53,301 bases of DNA from Priapulus caudatus (Eukaryota; Priapulida; Priapulimorpha; Priapulimorphida; Priapulidae), in NCBI RefSeq assembly GCF_000485595.1, contig NW_014577268.1, positions 119,249-172,549 on the forward strand, in the 5' to 3' direction. Within the stretch, counting starts at the first letter, position 1. Each line of letters starts with the position of its first letter. Positions 11,161-19,852 of this stretch are shown here, piece by piece. The notes below the pieces were generated by a model that was not told the DNA's origin, ran no database searches, and was given only the letters and a program-made list of their open reading frames with translations. The translations under genes were made by a program, and so were the position numbers.

Positions 11161-11380
11161 GTCGGTCGATATATGCAGGTTGACATAACAGACTCTTCGC
11201 GGCAAACAGTGGCGCCCCCATGTATCCTCGCCCGCTACTTGGTCGGTCCGATGCAGTGTGTGCAGGTTGACATAACAGACTCCTCGAGGTAACAGTGACG
11301 CCCCCATGTATCCTTGCCCGCTACTTGGTCGGTCCTATGCAGTGTGTACAGGTTGACATGATGGACGCGTCGTATGGCTC
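11160..11380. repeat. Tandem repeats of the ZnT 3' coding end
   Basis: The segment around CTACTTGGTCGGTC...GCAGGTTGACAT occurs near 11155, 11236 and 11321. The last copy contains the stop codon and final codons of ZnT exon 7; the others lie in the 3' flank. Unit length is roughly 80-85 bp and copies are highly similar. Confidence 0.8.
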
Positions 11381-11469
11381 CACCTGTATCGTCGTGCTCA
11401 CAAAGTGATGCCGCAGCCGCAGCAGCTCCGTCGCCTGTGACAGCGTGCGCAGCGGGTCAACGTCGCTAC
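11321..11469 (-). CDS. ZnT (SLC30A2/3/4/8-like) last exon, end of cytosolic C-terminal domain
   Basis: On the minus strand an acceptor GTTTTCAG is followed by GT, completing a codon begun in exon 6, then SDVDPLRTLSQATELL, then HHFVSTTIQVEPYDASIM, STCTHCIGPTK and TAG. STTIQVE followed by a Cys pair is the C-terminal signature of the ZnT2/3/4/8 group, which dimerises through this ferredoxin-like cytosolic domain. Phase 1 agrees with the donor of exon 6. The stop lies inside a tandemly repeated stretch. Confidence 0.86.
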
Positions 11470-11770
11470 CTGAAAACAAGAGACCATCTATTAGTCATCC
11501 ATACAAACAAGAGATCATGCTTTAGTAATCTGTCGAAACAAGAGATCATCTACTAATCACTCATACAAACAAGAGATCATCTACTAATCACTCATACAAA
11601 CAAGAGATCATCTATTAGTTATCTATACAAACAAGAGATCATCTATTAGTCATCTATACAAACAAGAGATCCTCTATTAGTCATCTATACAAACACGAGA
11701 TCATCTATTAGTCTTCCGTACAAACAAGAGATCATCCTTTAGTCATCCATCCAAACAAGAGATCATCTAT
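11470..11770. repeat. 31-bp intronic minisatellite, about nine units
   Basis: The unit ACAAACAAGAGATCATCTA plus TTAGTCATCTAT repeats from just upstream (minus-strand sense) of the ZnT last-exon acceptor. Copies vary by a few substitutions. Confidence 0.88.
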
Positions 11771-12850
11771 TTAATGCTAGGAAAGTAGAGTATTTAATGT
11801 GACCATAGAGTCATGAGTACACAATCTCGTAAGTTGGTGGTCATCAGTGTCATTGCATGATGTGTTTGAAAGAGTCTGACCAATTGGACCTGACCATAGA
11901 TTTTACAAATCTATGTGATGCAAACATCTATTGATCTGTACTTGATAAACAATAGAGGGAATGTTCACGATAAATAATTCTATTCACTGAAAGAGCTCTA
12001 GCTACTCCTTCCCCTTAATACTATTGGCATAAATGCACCTGTCTCTTAGATTATTAACTTCCCCTTTCAGTGCTCTTCTAGTCGTCTAAGATTTTTAAAC
12101 GACCAATGCTTGTGGTGTGAGCACAAGAAGCTTATATAGAATGAAATAAAGAAAATCTGCTCATGCAGTCATCAATCAACTTCAGTGTTGAACTGTGAGC
12201 CAACATTAAACATTCTCTCTCACCCTCTCTTCATGAATCATGCTCACTCCACATATACACTGGTGTTACCTGCTAATGAAACTAGGAACACAAAACAGAA
12301 CATCGTACTGGAGAGCAGGGCGTGACGGAACGTGCAGCATATCGAAGCAAAACATTTTGGGGGCAATAAGATCATCCGGAAAGTCCCAGCAAGGAAATCC
12401 GGTAGTTATATAAACGCCTGTACCAGTACCGTTTTTCCTACTGACTACCATCTCGCACAGGCACGCCAGTGATTATCACAGACATATACTTACACGAAAC
12501 AGGAACATGAACAGTTCCCCCAGTCTTATACAGTCTCAATACCTTAACCGGTAAATATTGACTGATCACAACATAACTCATAAGATAACTTAAAGCCATA
12601 GTTATCGCCAAGTGCAGCTGCACCAGACAGACAAAAATAAAGAAACGTTCAAATACCCCGCAGCCCTGGCTGAGAAATGATGCACGGCCTGGCTAATTTT
12701 TCAATCTACCAGACCGCAGTGTGGTGTTTAAACCTCCACTATTTCATGCAACGTTTGGTTCCATGTTGCGACAACTATAACGTCGGGGGCGGGCATTTCC
12801 GCGATAGACGACGCACGCCGTGCAGCGCGCGTAACAAAAGAACGGTGGCG
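11771..12850. other. ZnT intron, no other gene seen
   Basis: Unique AT-rich sequence. The ORFs of 60-80 codons have no family features and no supporting splice signals. Confidence 0.5.
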
Positions 12851-12854
12851 ACAA

Positions 12855-13168
12855 GGCCACAATTAAAAAAATCTTTGTTTGCCCTCACCCGACCCAGGCT
12901 GAAAAGTTTGGGTAGGTAGGTCGGCTTTTTTTTTAATGGGTCTTTTTACAGATTCAGCATGGTGTCTACATGCTCGGGTGTGCTTGTGTGAAGATACCTT
13001 TTATGCTAAATGTTTTATTTTGCTTGGTACATATAATGTATTGCCTACAGATTTACATAATGTACAGTGATACAATTTGTAAAAAAAAATAAAAAATTAA
13101 ATTTTTCGAGTCAGCCCCTTTTTGGCGGGTCGGTCGGATGAGGGCGAACAAACAATATTTGTTTTATT
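12855..13168. mobile_element. Harbinger-like MITE in ZnT intron
   Basis: Inverted ends: TTTGTTTGCCCTCACCCGAC near 12873 and its imperfect complement CGGATGAGGGCGAACAAACA near 13135. Inside are T-rich and A-rich tracts and GGTAGGTAGG, a sequence style shared with the elements at 19853, 22402 and 24295. It ends about 15 bp from the donor of ZnT exon 6. Exact borders and target duplication are uncertain. Confidence 0.5.
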
Positions 13169-13183
13169 GCCTGACGAACTCAC

Positions 13184-13322
13184 GAATGGCAATGTGGACG
13201 GCGACTGCGTTCTTGCTCATGGTGAGCACCCAGATGCACAGGCTGTGCACGCTCTCGACCCCCGGCAGCCGCAGTAGGTCAGCCTTCACCTCGTCGTAGT
13301 CAACATCGTCGTCGTGTTGCAG
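13184..13322 (-). CDS. ZnT exon 6, cytosolic C-terminal domain
   Basis: Reads VDYDEVKADLLRLPGVESVH then SLCIWVLTMSKNAVAVHIAI and ends ATTC|GTGAGT, phase 1, matching exon 7. This is the first half of the ZnT C-terminal domain (family pattern G-V-x-x-V-H-x-L-x-I-W). The 5' edge is doubtful: the codons before VDYDEV (LQHDDD) run into an 80-bp segment that is also the antisense of the ZIP last exon, so the exon may be truncated or chimeric at about 13315-13322. The family sequence normally preceding it, the end of TM6 and LMEGTP, was not found. Confidence 0.85.
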
Positions 13323-13394
13323 CTGCCAGAGATCCGTGTGTGTGACACGCAGCATGGATGCGGTCACTGCCTGCAGCTACTCGGTCAGATACTG
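13315..13394 (+). repeat. 80-bp duplicate of ZIP last-exon start (copy 1)
   Basis: Identical or nearly so to 13463-13542. It begins TGTTGCAGCTGCCAG and ends AGATACTG. Copy 1 abuts ZnT exon 6 on the left and a TATC/TA microsatellite on the right (13401-13454). It lacks the transmembrane part of the ZIP exon, so it is a truncated duplicate. Confidence 0.92.
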
Positions 13395-13470
13395 CTCCAG
13401 CTATCTATCTATTTATCTATCTATCTATATATATCTATATATATATATATATATGGTTGTCATGTTGCAG

Positions 13471-13620
13471 CTGCCAGAGATCCGTGTGTGTGACACGCAG
13501 CATGGATGCGGTCACTGCCTGCAGCTACTCGGTCAGATACTGGGCATTGGCATCGGCATCATCATCATGGTCATCATCGCCGTGTTCGAGAACGACATTA
13601 AGAACCTTGTCCGCGGCTGA
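13471..13620 (+). CDS. LIV-1 ZIP zinc transporter, last exon (TM8 and C-terminus)
   Basis: After ATGTTGCAG the frame reads LPEIRVCDTQHGCGH then LQLLGQILGIGIGIIIMVI, then IAVFENDIKNLVRG and TGA. LPE (end of TM7), a short loop, a glycine-rich TM8 and a terminal F-E-x-x-I match the C-termini of LIV-1 ZIPs (ZIP6/10/4/12 group). It lies about 7 kb upstream of the N-terminal exons of the same family on the same strand, so it is not collinear with them. Its start phase (0) does not fit the phase-1 end of the TM4 exon at 19537, consistent with the absent HELPHE/TM5-7 exons. Confidence 0.78.
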   Translation: MPEIRVCDTQHGCGHCLQLLGQILGIGIGIIIMVIIAVFENDIKNLVRG

Positions 13621-13891
13621 CGCAGCACAGCGGCGGCGGCCACGTTGCTTCTCCGCTGAGGTTACTGAATCTCTTATCGATGCTTCGTGCGTGGCTGTGT
13701 GCGTGGGGGTGGGGCGGGGAGGGGTTGTGCGTGGCTGTGTGTGGGGGGGTGGGGTGTTGTCACTGGTGGCGGTTGTCACTGTGAGAACACGGTGTGTTAG
13801 TGGCGGCACGTTGGTTGACGAGCGATCATGTGGTCTGGCGATGGAGTCATTGTTCAGCATCACTTGTGAGGGTTACAGTGCAGCCTCTTAG

Positions 13892-14045
13892 TGTAACTGT
13901 CTATTTACATGCTGTAATGTAACCATTTGTTTACCTATATGATGCTGTAGGGTAACTATTTGTTTACCTATAGCATGCTGTAGTATAACCATTTGTTTAC
14001 CTATATCATGCTGCTGTGTAACTATTTGTTTACCTATAGCATGCT
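13892..14045. repeat. 36-bp minisatellite (TTTGTTTACCTATA...GCATGCTG)
   Basis: About four units of TAACTATTTGTTTACCTATA plus GCATGCTGTAG. The same repeat recurs at 22526-22625 inside the ZIP N-terminal region. Confidence 0.9.
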
Positions 14046-14752
14046 GAGTACTACAGTAACAATCACTTGCTAGATTTCAAGTATTAGAGTGCAGTGCGCC
14101 TACTATCGTATTCCTGTGTGAACAAAAAACACTGTAATCTCGGACGGGGAAGTACAGAGGAATGAAAAATTACATTGCTACTGTACTGCGTCAAAAGTCG
14201 TGACCAGTGGCAGCTTGCACAAGATAATGCGAAAAAAATTGTGATGATAACGTGAGATTATTTATTCAAAACTGATGAGTTCTTATATTTACTTACTTAT
14301 TATTACGTGATTATTACGTGAGATTATCACGATTTAACGTGAGATAAACTGATGAGTTCTACCAGCCATACCTACATGTATCACACACGCACCAGACCAG
14401 ATGACACTTATATGTATGACACGTACAAGTAACACCACGAACATTATCTATGTGTTCACGGTAACATACATACAGCAGCCTAGCTATAGAACTATATAGC
14501 CCTTCGCTATGCCACAGGCCTATGGCGGAGCGAAGGGCTATAGTTCTAGAGCTAACACCAGCCCCTAGATGACAGAGCAGCAAAGATAACAATTCAGAAT
14601 AAATATTAAAAAGTGCAACTTTGTCATGACAGCGTCCAAAATATAGGATTTTAAAACTTGGTGATGTTTCAAAAGTGAATATCTGATCATAGAAACATGT
14701 TGATTTATACTATTAGCATGCAGCAAGAATCATAATACACTCTCAAATTCTA
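14046..14752. other. Intronic/intergenic, long hairpin only
   Basis: No coding segment. Holds a 74-nt inverted repeat at 14481-14554 (TAGCTATAGAAC / GTTCTAGAGCTA ends, core CACAGGCCTATGG) that is related to one at 33538-33604. Confidence 0.6.
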
Positions 14753-14754
14753 GT

Positions 14755-14784
14755 AGCAGCAATAGCAGCAGCAGCAGTAGCAGC

Positions 14785-14816
<32 letters not shown>

Positions 14817-14823
14817 CAGCAGT

Positions 14824-14873
<50 letters not shown>

Positions 14874-14935
14874 CAGCTGTAGTAGCAGCAGCAGCAGTAG
14901 TAGTAGCAGCAGCAGCAGCAGCTGTAGCAGCAGAA
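14755..14935. repeat. (CAG/TAG)n trinucleotide repeat
   Basis: About 180 bp of AGC and AGT triplets. On the ZnT-coding strand it is CTG/CTA and begins only about ten bases past the exon-2 donor. It generates spurious poly-Leu, poly-Ala and poly-Cys ORFs. Confidence 0.95.
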
Positions 14936-14944
14936 GTGACCCAC

Positions 14945-15091
14945 CTGCCCTGTGGTAGCCAAACGACATCTTCTTTGTTGGCGGCCGCTGCGCGAACCAA
15001 ATTGCAAACAGACTGATGAGGAAGCTAGCAAAGTCGCTGAGCATGTGTGCTGCGTCGGTCATGATGGCCAGACTGTTGGCGAAGTAGCCAC
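14945..15091 (-). CDS. ZnT exon 2 (TM1 end to TM2-3 loop, zinc site A)
   Basis: Acceptor GTCGTTTAG, then GGYFANSLAIMTDAAHMLSD, then FASFLISLFAIWFAQRPPTK and KMSFGYHRA, ending GCAG|GTGGGT in phase 1. HMLSD is the TM2 HxxxD motif of the transport site, and FGYHRAE starts the next segment in all ZnT2/3/4/8 proteins. Both phases fit the family: the codon split with exon 1 restores EVVGGYF, and the trailing G would begin the Glu of AEILGAL. The exon that should follow (TM3 and TM4) is not found on the minus strand before exon 6. Confidence 0.93.
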
Positions 15092-15735
15092 CTAAACGAC
15101 AATGCATTCAGCTGTTACCATGTAGTGATCGCTGCTGCAAACACAACAGCTAGTCTTCAAAAGTCTAGTCGAATCTCAGAAGAGGGCTGTAAAATCTGCC
15201 GGCACGGGTTCAATCCTACTTTTTGACCCAGGATTTTTATGATGGTGCTGGAAAGAGTTTTATACACTAATACAGTACGTAAGTTGTACAAAGAGAAGAT
15301 ATGCCATAAACAGCAAGAAACTTTAGATAAAGCTTTGCCTCGCTATCACAACCTGACATACATACCCCTGTCAATGATAGTTATAACAAAAGTGAACCAG
15401 CTGGTAATGAATACTGCCCCTCCTTCTGTCTCCGAGTGACTCCAATTCTGAATTCCATTTCACTCCAGTGTATTAATAACATGATGCTGTTTTAATCATT
15501 GAATAATCAATATTTGCATTTAATTTTAAAAATATGTACTTGTATCTATTATTGTCCTTCTAGTATATCTTTAAACTGGAAGATTTTATGCAGAACACAC
15601 CTCCAATTATATAATGCAACTCTATGGAAAAAACATGAATAAGGTTTTAAGGACATTTCTTTCTGGAACACAATAAGTACATTACTGTACATAAGCCTAT
15701 CTATTTATAGACTTATATAAAGATATAGTGTGTGC
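15092..15735. other. ZnT intron, nothing further recognised
   Basis: Unique AT-rich sequence between exon 2 and a hAT-like MITE. No other gene seen. Confidence 0.5.
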
Positions 15736-15925
15736 CAGTGAAAAAAATACACGAGGGCTCGAAGCGATTTAGCCCCCGAAATGCCAAAAAGAGCCCCGGA
15801 AATGCCAAAAAGAGCCCCCGTAAATTTGCATAGAGTTCAATGCAAACCAAATTTTAGAGTGCTATTTTCATGCACGTGAGCTTGAAAAGTAGCCCCCGAA
15901 AAATAAATTTTATTTTTTTTCCCTG
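15736..15925. mobile_element. hAT-like MITE, copy 1 (190 bp)
   Basis: Begins CAGTGAAAAAAATACAC and ends TTTTTTTTCCCTG, so the ends are inverted repeats of the hAT type (CAGNG). It is flanked by a perfect 8-bp duplication GTGTGTGC at 15728-15735 and 15926-15933. The inside has repeated GAGCCCC(C)G and CCCCCGAAATGCC motifs. It has no coding capacity and lies in ZnT intron 1. Confidence 0.9.
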
Positions 15926-16101
15926 GTGTGTGCATAGTGGACCTGACCCTGTTGCCACAGATTCCCTCGTTCACAGCTGTTATCTAGTATAGGGTTAACT
16001 AAACAAATAGCCTGTAACAAATATGACTGTGCAGTTTTTACATATTAACTGCCTATACATCAGAGGCATCATTCGGCAGCGAGATTACTAGCGCCACCTA
16101 C

Positions 16102-16660
16102 CGACAACTTCGGCGATGACAAACACGAGACATAGAATGCTCGCACAGATGAGGCGGTTACGAGCGTCGTTGGGCTTGCTGCGAGACTGCGTTCGCTGCC
16201 TGTGACAGTGATCGTTGTCCTCCTGCTGGATCGTAGAGTTACCGCCATGCCGGGGGCACGAGTCGTCGCACGCTGCGCCAGCGCCCCCTTTGCAGAATCC
16301 CTCACGGATGACGACAAGCAGACGGTCGTCATCGTCAGGGTCGTTTGGGTTGGGGTACATGCTAGACCAGGGATTCTCAAAGCGATGGCTGCCCTGCGAG
16401 GTGTGGTCTAGGTTGAGCAGCTGATCATCGTCCGAGTCATCGTCTTCCTTGAACTGTAAAACGGGGGCACCAGCAGCGTCATGCGTCGACACGTCGCCAT
16501 TCACGGCATGTCTGATGCTGCTGTCCGGTCGCTTGTTGAACGGGTTGAAACGACTCGCGCCACTCTTTTGTGATCCTGCGGACGCGTCATAGTCATCGAA
16601 ATTAGAAACATCTAGCAGTTCCTTCACATCCGTTTCATCCGCGTATACACTGTCGTCCAT
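16102..16660 (-). CDS. ZnT (SLC30A2/3/4/8-like) first coding exon, cytosolic N-terminus and TM1
   Basis: Starts at ATG 16660 in good context (ACAAATATGGAC). It encodes about 186 residues: an acidic cytosolic tail with Asp runs (KEDDDSDDDQ, NDPDDDDR), a Cys/His-rich patch (GFCKGGAGAACDD, DHCH) that could hold zinc, and ARNRLICASILCLVFVIAEV, which is TM1 of the ZnT2/3/4/8 group. The donor GTCG|GTAGGT is phase 1 and joins exon 2 perfectly. The tail is longer than in human ZnT2 and resembles ZnT4-like N-termini. These proteins exchange cytosolic zinc for protons into vesicles or out of the cell. Confidence 0.92.
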
Positions 16661-16971
16661 ATTTGTTTACATCATCGAGTGCGCATGTGCCGACACCAAA
16701 AGACCTACGGAAGCGCCGAATATAGGTCGCCTAGTTTAGATCACGTGTATTAGCATAAACGGTGTTTTTACGAATATTAAGAGCATGTAACACATCGCGC
16801 GTTATCATTAGTCATTGCTATCATTATAGTTATCGCATAGGATTACGGAGACTGTGTTTACATACGATAAAAACTTGCAGGTAAGCACTTGAAGCAGTTT
16901 GCTCAGCTGGCACACTGCGCACGCACGGGTGAAGTGACTGAGGTCATCTTGCTCTCGGGGTCACTATCAAT
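16661..16971. promoter_or_regulatory. Possible bidirectional promoter between ZnT and a plus-strand exon; MRE-like core
   Basis: This 311-bp gap separates the ZnT ATG (minus) from a candidate ATG at 16972 (plus). TGCGCAC at 16916-16922 fits the metal-response core TGCRCNC bound by MTF-1. A second match, TGCACAC, lies at 16989-16995, just inside the plus-strand exon. No TATA box is seen. Two such heptamers could arise by chance, so this is only suggestive. Confidence 0.3.
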
Positions 16972-17034
16972 ATGGCTGCTCATTGTGCTGCACACGGCCC
17001 GCTTCCTTCTTGGACCAACCGGCGTTTTAGCAAG
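16972..17034 (+). CDS. Candidate first coding exon on plus strand, unknown protein
   Basis: ATG at 16972 (CAATATGGCTGC) opens MAAHCAAHGPLPSWTNRRFS and then Lys, ending CAAG|GTAAGA, a near-perfect donor, phase 0. It is divergent from ZnT. No signal peptide or domain is visible and the next exon cannot be assigned. It does not look like a LIV-1 ZIP N-terminus. Confidence 0.33.
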
Positions 17035-17426
17035 GTAAGATCACGTGTGTTTGTTATGATTATGTTTTGATAAGTGTGTACTTTCCGCATATAGCTTGGA
17101 ACACATCAGAAGTACATAACATGTGTTAGAAATGTGTAAGTTGAACCATTTTATGTATATTCTAGTAATATGACACCCGGATTGCCATCTCACAGTTCAC
17201 GCTGTCACCGAAAATGCATGTGTAGTTTCATTGAACTGTATCAAATCAATCATCATTAGACATTATGTATGATTTAAAATGAGATTAAAATTAATCGACA
17301 CAGTATCACTATCAGTATCGGGTAATAAATAACTAACTAGAACTTGAAAATTGTAAACTAAGAAGTGTTTATCTGCTAATCAGTGACAAAGATGTGCTGC
17401 TATGAGCATGCTGTGAATGTACCTAC
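17035..17426. other. Non-coding stretch
   Basis: AT-rich unique sequence. No gene, repeat or element end recognised. Confidence 0.5.
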
Positions 17427-17634
17427 CTTGTAATGAATGACGTAGGCAGCGATAAGAACACCAATGCTTTGCACAAAGTCTCCCACCACATGTATGAACG
17501 CAGCGCGGACGTTGATGTTGCTGTCGCCTCCATGGCTGTGACCGCGTCCACCCCCGCCGCCGCCGTGGCTGTGCCCATGCATCGGGATGCCCCCGCCCAA
17601 TCCGCAACAACCCCCGTGCAGTATGGCACCCATG
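17427..17634 (-). CDS. ZnT exon with His-rich loop and TM5 (displaced exon)
   Basis: Acceptor TTTGCATTCCAG, then [14 protein letters not shown], the loop [19 protein letters not shown], then [29 protein letters not shown] and the donor AAG|GTAGGT, phase 0. HVVGD is the TM5 HxxxD half of zinc site A, and the HGHSHG loop between TM4 and TM5 passes zinc to the site. In every ZnT2/3/4/8 protein this follows FGYHRAE (exon 2) and precedes the C-terminal domain. Here it lies about 770 bp upstream of the start codon on the coding strand. It is either a misplaced piece of the same gene or the remnant of a second ZnT copy. Confidence 0.92.
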
Positions 17635-17699
17635 CTGGAATGCAAAAATACAAGCCTGTAAGCACAAACACAACAATTCCCTGATTGGTGCACTGCGGC

Positions 17700-17835
17700 G
17701 GTAACGCACAAACCAACATCGCGGACTACATGCTGTAACAACAACGTAACAACCCTCACCACTACACGCTGTAGCAACAACGTAACAACCCTCACCACTA
17801 CATGCTGTAACAACAACGTAACAACCATAGTAAAG
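17700..17835. repeat. 37-40-bp minisatellite (CTACATGCTGTAACAACAAC)
   Basis: Three tandem units of ACATGCTGTAACAACAACGT plus AACAACCCTCACCACT next to the displaced ZnT exon. Confidence 0.88.
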
Positions 17836-17854
17836 TTCATTTTAATGTTAGGAC

Positions 17855-18116
17855 TAATAGGTAGTTGTCCTGGTGGCAGTTGTCCGGGTGGTAATTGTCC
17901 TAGGGGGGTAATTGTCCTAGGGGGGTAGTTGTCCGGGTGGTAGTTGTCTGGGTGGTAATTGTCCTAGGGGGGTAATTGTCCTAGGGGGGTAGTTGTCCTG
18001 GTGGCAGTTGTCCGAGTGGTAATTGTCCTAGGGTGGTAGTTGTCCGGGTGGTAGTTGTCCTAGGGGGGTAGTTGTCCTGGTGGCAGTTGTCCGAGTGGTA
18101 ATTGTCCTAGGGACCA
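17855..18116. repeat. 18-20-bp minisatellite (GGTAGTTGTCCTAGGGG)
   Basis: About 13 units of GTAGTTGTCC followed by TAGGGGG, GGGTG or TGGTGGCA variants. It directly precedes the ZIP loop exon and follows the displaced ZnT exon, so it separates pieces that do not fit together. Confidence 0.92.
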
Positions 18117-18180
18117 CTACTTGCATCCATGCTTGTCGAAAAAACTAGAATTTATTTGGAGGTGCCGCATGCTGTTACAG

Positions 18181-18313
18181 AAGTTGAAAGACCTCCCAGA
18201 AGAGGGCGCCTGTGGCCGAGACGAGAGTGCGGACGCTGCCGTTGGCTCGAAGCTATGCAATCATAACCAGTCGGGCTCTGCTGACAACCTCTCCATCCTG
18301 CACGAGTGTGAAA
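18181..18313 (+). CDS. LIV-1 ZIP, TM3-TM4 cytosolic loop exon
   Basis: Acceptor ATGCTGTTACAG, frame KLKDLPEEGACGRDES then KLCNHNQSGSADNLSILHEC, donor GAAA|GTACGT. It is 133 nt, starts in phase 0 and ends in phase 1, which matches the next exon. By itself it has no recognisable domain. Assignment rests on its phase, its strand and its place before the His-rich loop. TM3 should precede it and is not seen. Confidence 0.6.
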
Positions 18314-18367
18314 GTACGTGAAGCCAATGAGTAAAATCTGTAAAGCTGGTCGTGTCACCTCGCGTAG

Positions 18368-18745
18368 TCACGCATCATGTTGTGCTGTGTCGTATCCTGT
18401 TACTGTCATGTCACGTTGCTTAGTTTTATGTTGTGTTGCGTCGCGGCATGTTACTGTCATTTCACGTTGCTTAATTTCATGTTGTGTTGCATCGCGGCAT
18501 GTTACTGTCATGTCACGTTGCTTAATTTTATGTTGTGTTGTGTCGCGGCATGTTACTGTCATGTCACATTACTTAATTTTATGTTGTGTTGTGTTGCGGC
18601 ATGTTACTTCTTGTTGCTTAATTTTATGTTGTGTTGCATCACGGCATGTTACTCTCATTTCACGTTGCTTAATTTCATGTTGTGTTGTATAGCGGCATGT
18701 TACTGTCATGTCACATTAATTATTTTTATGTTGTGTTGTGTTACT
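18368..18745. repeat. 60-bp minisatellite (TTTATGTTGTGTTGCATC...)
   Basis: Six to seven units carrying CGCGGCATGTTACTGTCAT and CACGTTGCTTAATTTTATG. It is intronic in the ZIP segment. Cys-rich ORFs on both strands derive from it. Confidence 0.92.
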
Positions 18746-18838
18746 GTGCCACGTAACTGTATGTAGTGACACGTCGTGTGGAGTGTCACGTTGAGTCAAC
18801 TAGTGCGTCGATGCTAAAGCACAGTCGTTTCTCTTTAG

Positions 18839-18998
18839 ATCTGCGGTCGCATGAACTAAAGCATCTGGGAGAGAAGCCTACGCTGAATGACGGTGGGGGC
18901 GCCACCGAGCGCGTAGACGATGTCAACACGGCGTTCCTACCACCGAGCTCGGGGAAGACGGAGCATGGCAGCGACGTCACAAGCTTAAAAACTAATGG
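18839..18998 (+). CDS. LIV-1 ZIP, variable cytosolic loop exon
   Basis: Acceptor TTTCTCTTTAG, frame LRSHELKHLGEKPTLNDGGG then a Ser/Thr/Asp-rich stretch ending TSLKTNG, donor TGG|GTGAGA. Start and end phases agree with both neighbours (18313 and 19305), so these three exons form a consistent block. The low complexity is typical of the TM3-TM4 loop of ZIP6/ZIP10-like proteins. Confidence 0.7.
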
Positions 18999-19304
18999 GT
19001 GAGAAACGATAGAAAATAGGTGTAAATCAAGCAGCATGATAACATGCTCCTTAGACATGTGTAGATATGTAGGTATATATTATATATATATATCACTTGT
19101 CATGTGCTGTCACATATTGTATTACATTAAGCTTTGTGTCATCACTTTATGTTATATATATGTGTTTTATCTAACCTGTGCAGGCACTCGAGTCGTGCAT
19201 GCATTTAAGTTATTCAATCGGAATCTTAACTGCCTGAAAGCAGATCGCTCTCTGTCAACGCGTTTATCACGCATTCACTCGTCTGTGCACGTGCCACATT
19301 GCAG

Positions 19305-19537
19305 CCACAGCCACGGGCACGGTCACGGCCACAAAGACAAGCAGGCGTCGGAGGGTCACAGCCACGGCTACGGGCGCGGTCACACGAGCGGACACAGCCA
19401 CGGCCACAGCTACGGGCACAGCCACGGCCCGCACCACCTCGATCACGACGACGAGGGGCCGCACTCGGTGTCCTCGATCGCGTGGATGGTCATCATGGGA
19501 GATGGCATGCACAACCTCACCGACGGGCTGGCCATCG
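19305..19537 (+). CDS. LIV-1 ZIP, His-rich loop and TM4
   Basis: Acceptor ACATTGCAG, then HSHGHGHGHKDKQASEGHSH, a further HSHGH run and HLDHDDEGPHSVSSIAW, then MVIMGDGMHNLTDGLAIG with donor ATCG|GTGAGT, phase 1. The (HG)n loop binds and delivers zinc. AWMxIMGDGxHNxxDGLAIG is TM4 of LIV-1 ZIPs, with His, Asn and Asp of the binuclear metal centre intact. The next exon should carry HELPHE (TM5), which I could not find in the window. Confidence 0.95.
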
Positions 19538-19596
19538 GTGAGTTGTAGACTTGAAACTTGAGCCTCCAAGGGCCTGTGCCTGTGGTCAGGGCTGCG

Positions 19597-19795
19597 ACTA
19601 GGGGCAGCGCGTCTCCCAAGTCCGAAAGGCGCCAAATTATTATTATTATTTTTTTGAATTAGGGATAGGGTTAGGGTTAGGATTAGGGTTAGGGTTAGGG
19701 TTAACTGATTTTATTAATTGTTAATTAATAATGCGCCATCTAGCGGATCACTATCTCTCCCCTGAGTCGGACTTGGGAGACGCGCTGTCCCTAGT
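19597..19795. mobile_element. TIR element with internal (TTAGGG)n, element A
   Basis: Ends ACTAGGGGCAGCGCGTCTCC and, inverted, ACTAGGGACAGCGCGTCTCC continue as about 29-bp inverted repeats. The 10-bp word CTGTGGTCAG flanks it at 19580-19589 and 19802-19811, a possible target duplication slightly outside the conserved ends. Its middle (19661-19702) is a telomere-like TTAGGG tract. Confidence 0.72.
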
Positions 19796-19852
19796 GGCAT
19801 TCTGTGGTCAGTCTGTGTGCTAATTACAACATATACTTGGTTTTTATGTTTA

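Noticed and set aside
10884-11307. ORFs of 95-142 codons on both strands
   Set aside because: They span tandem repeats of the ZnT 3' end and lack family features outside the identified exon.
11160-11770. Regularly spaced repeats that might suggest a CRISPR array
   Set aside because: Units are contiguous tandem repeats without unique spacers, in an animal genome.
14730-14944. Poly-Leu/Ala/Cys ORF tails
   Set aside because: Read-through of the CTG/CTA repeat in a ZnT intron beyond a clear GT donor; only 14945-15091 is coding.
16202-16424. Plus-strand ORFs of 69 codons
   Set aside because: Antisense shadows of ZnT exon 1, which has family identity on the minus strand.
18366-18766. Cys-rich repeated ORF (FMLCCVAACYCHVTLLN units)
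   Set aside because: Every unit is the 60-bp intronic minisatellite in one frame; the reverse strand is open too. Not a secreted Cys-rich peptide.
19267-19635. Minus-strand 122-codon ORF (Val/Ala/Arg-rich)
   Set aside because: Antisense of the ZIP His-rich exon; no family match.
19661-19702. Telomere end
   Set aside because: Only about 40 bp of TTAGGG inside an inverted-repeat element, with genes on both sides; interstitial.
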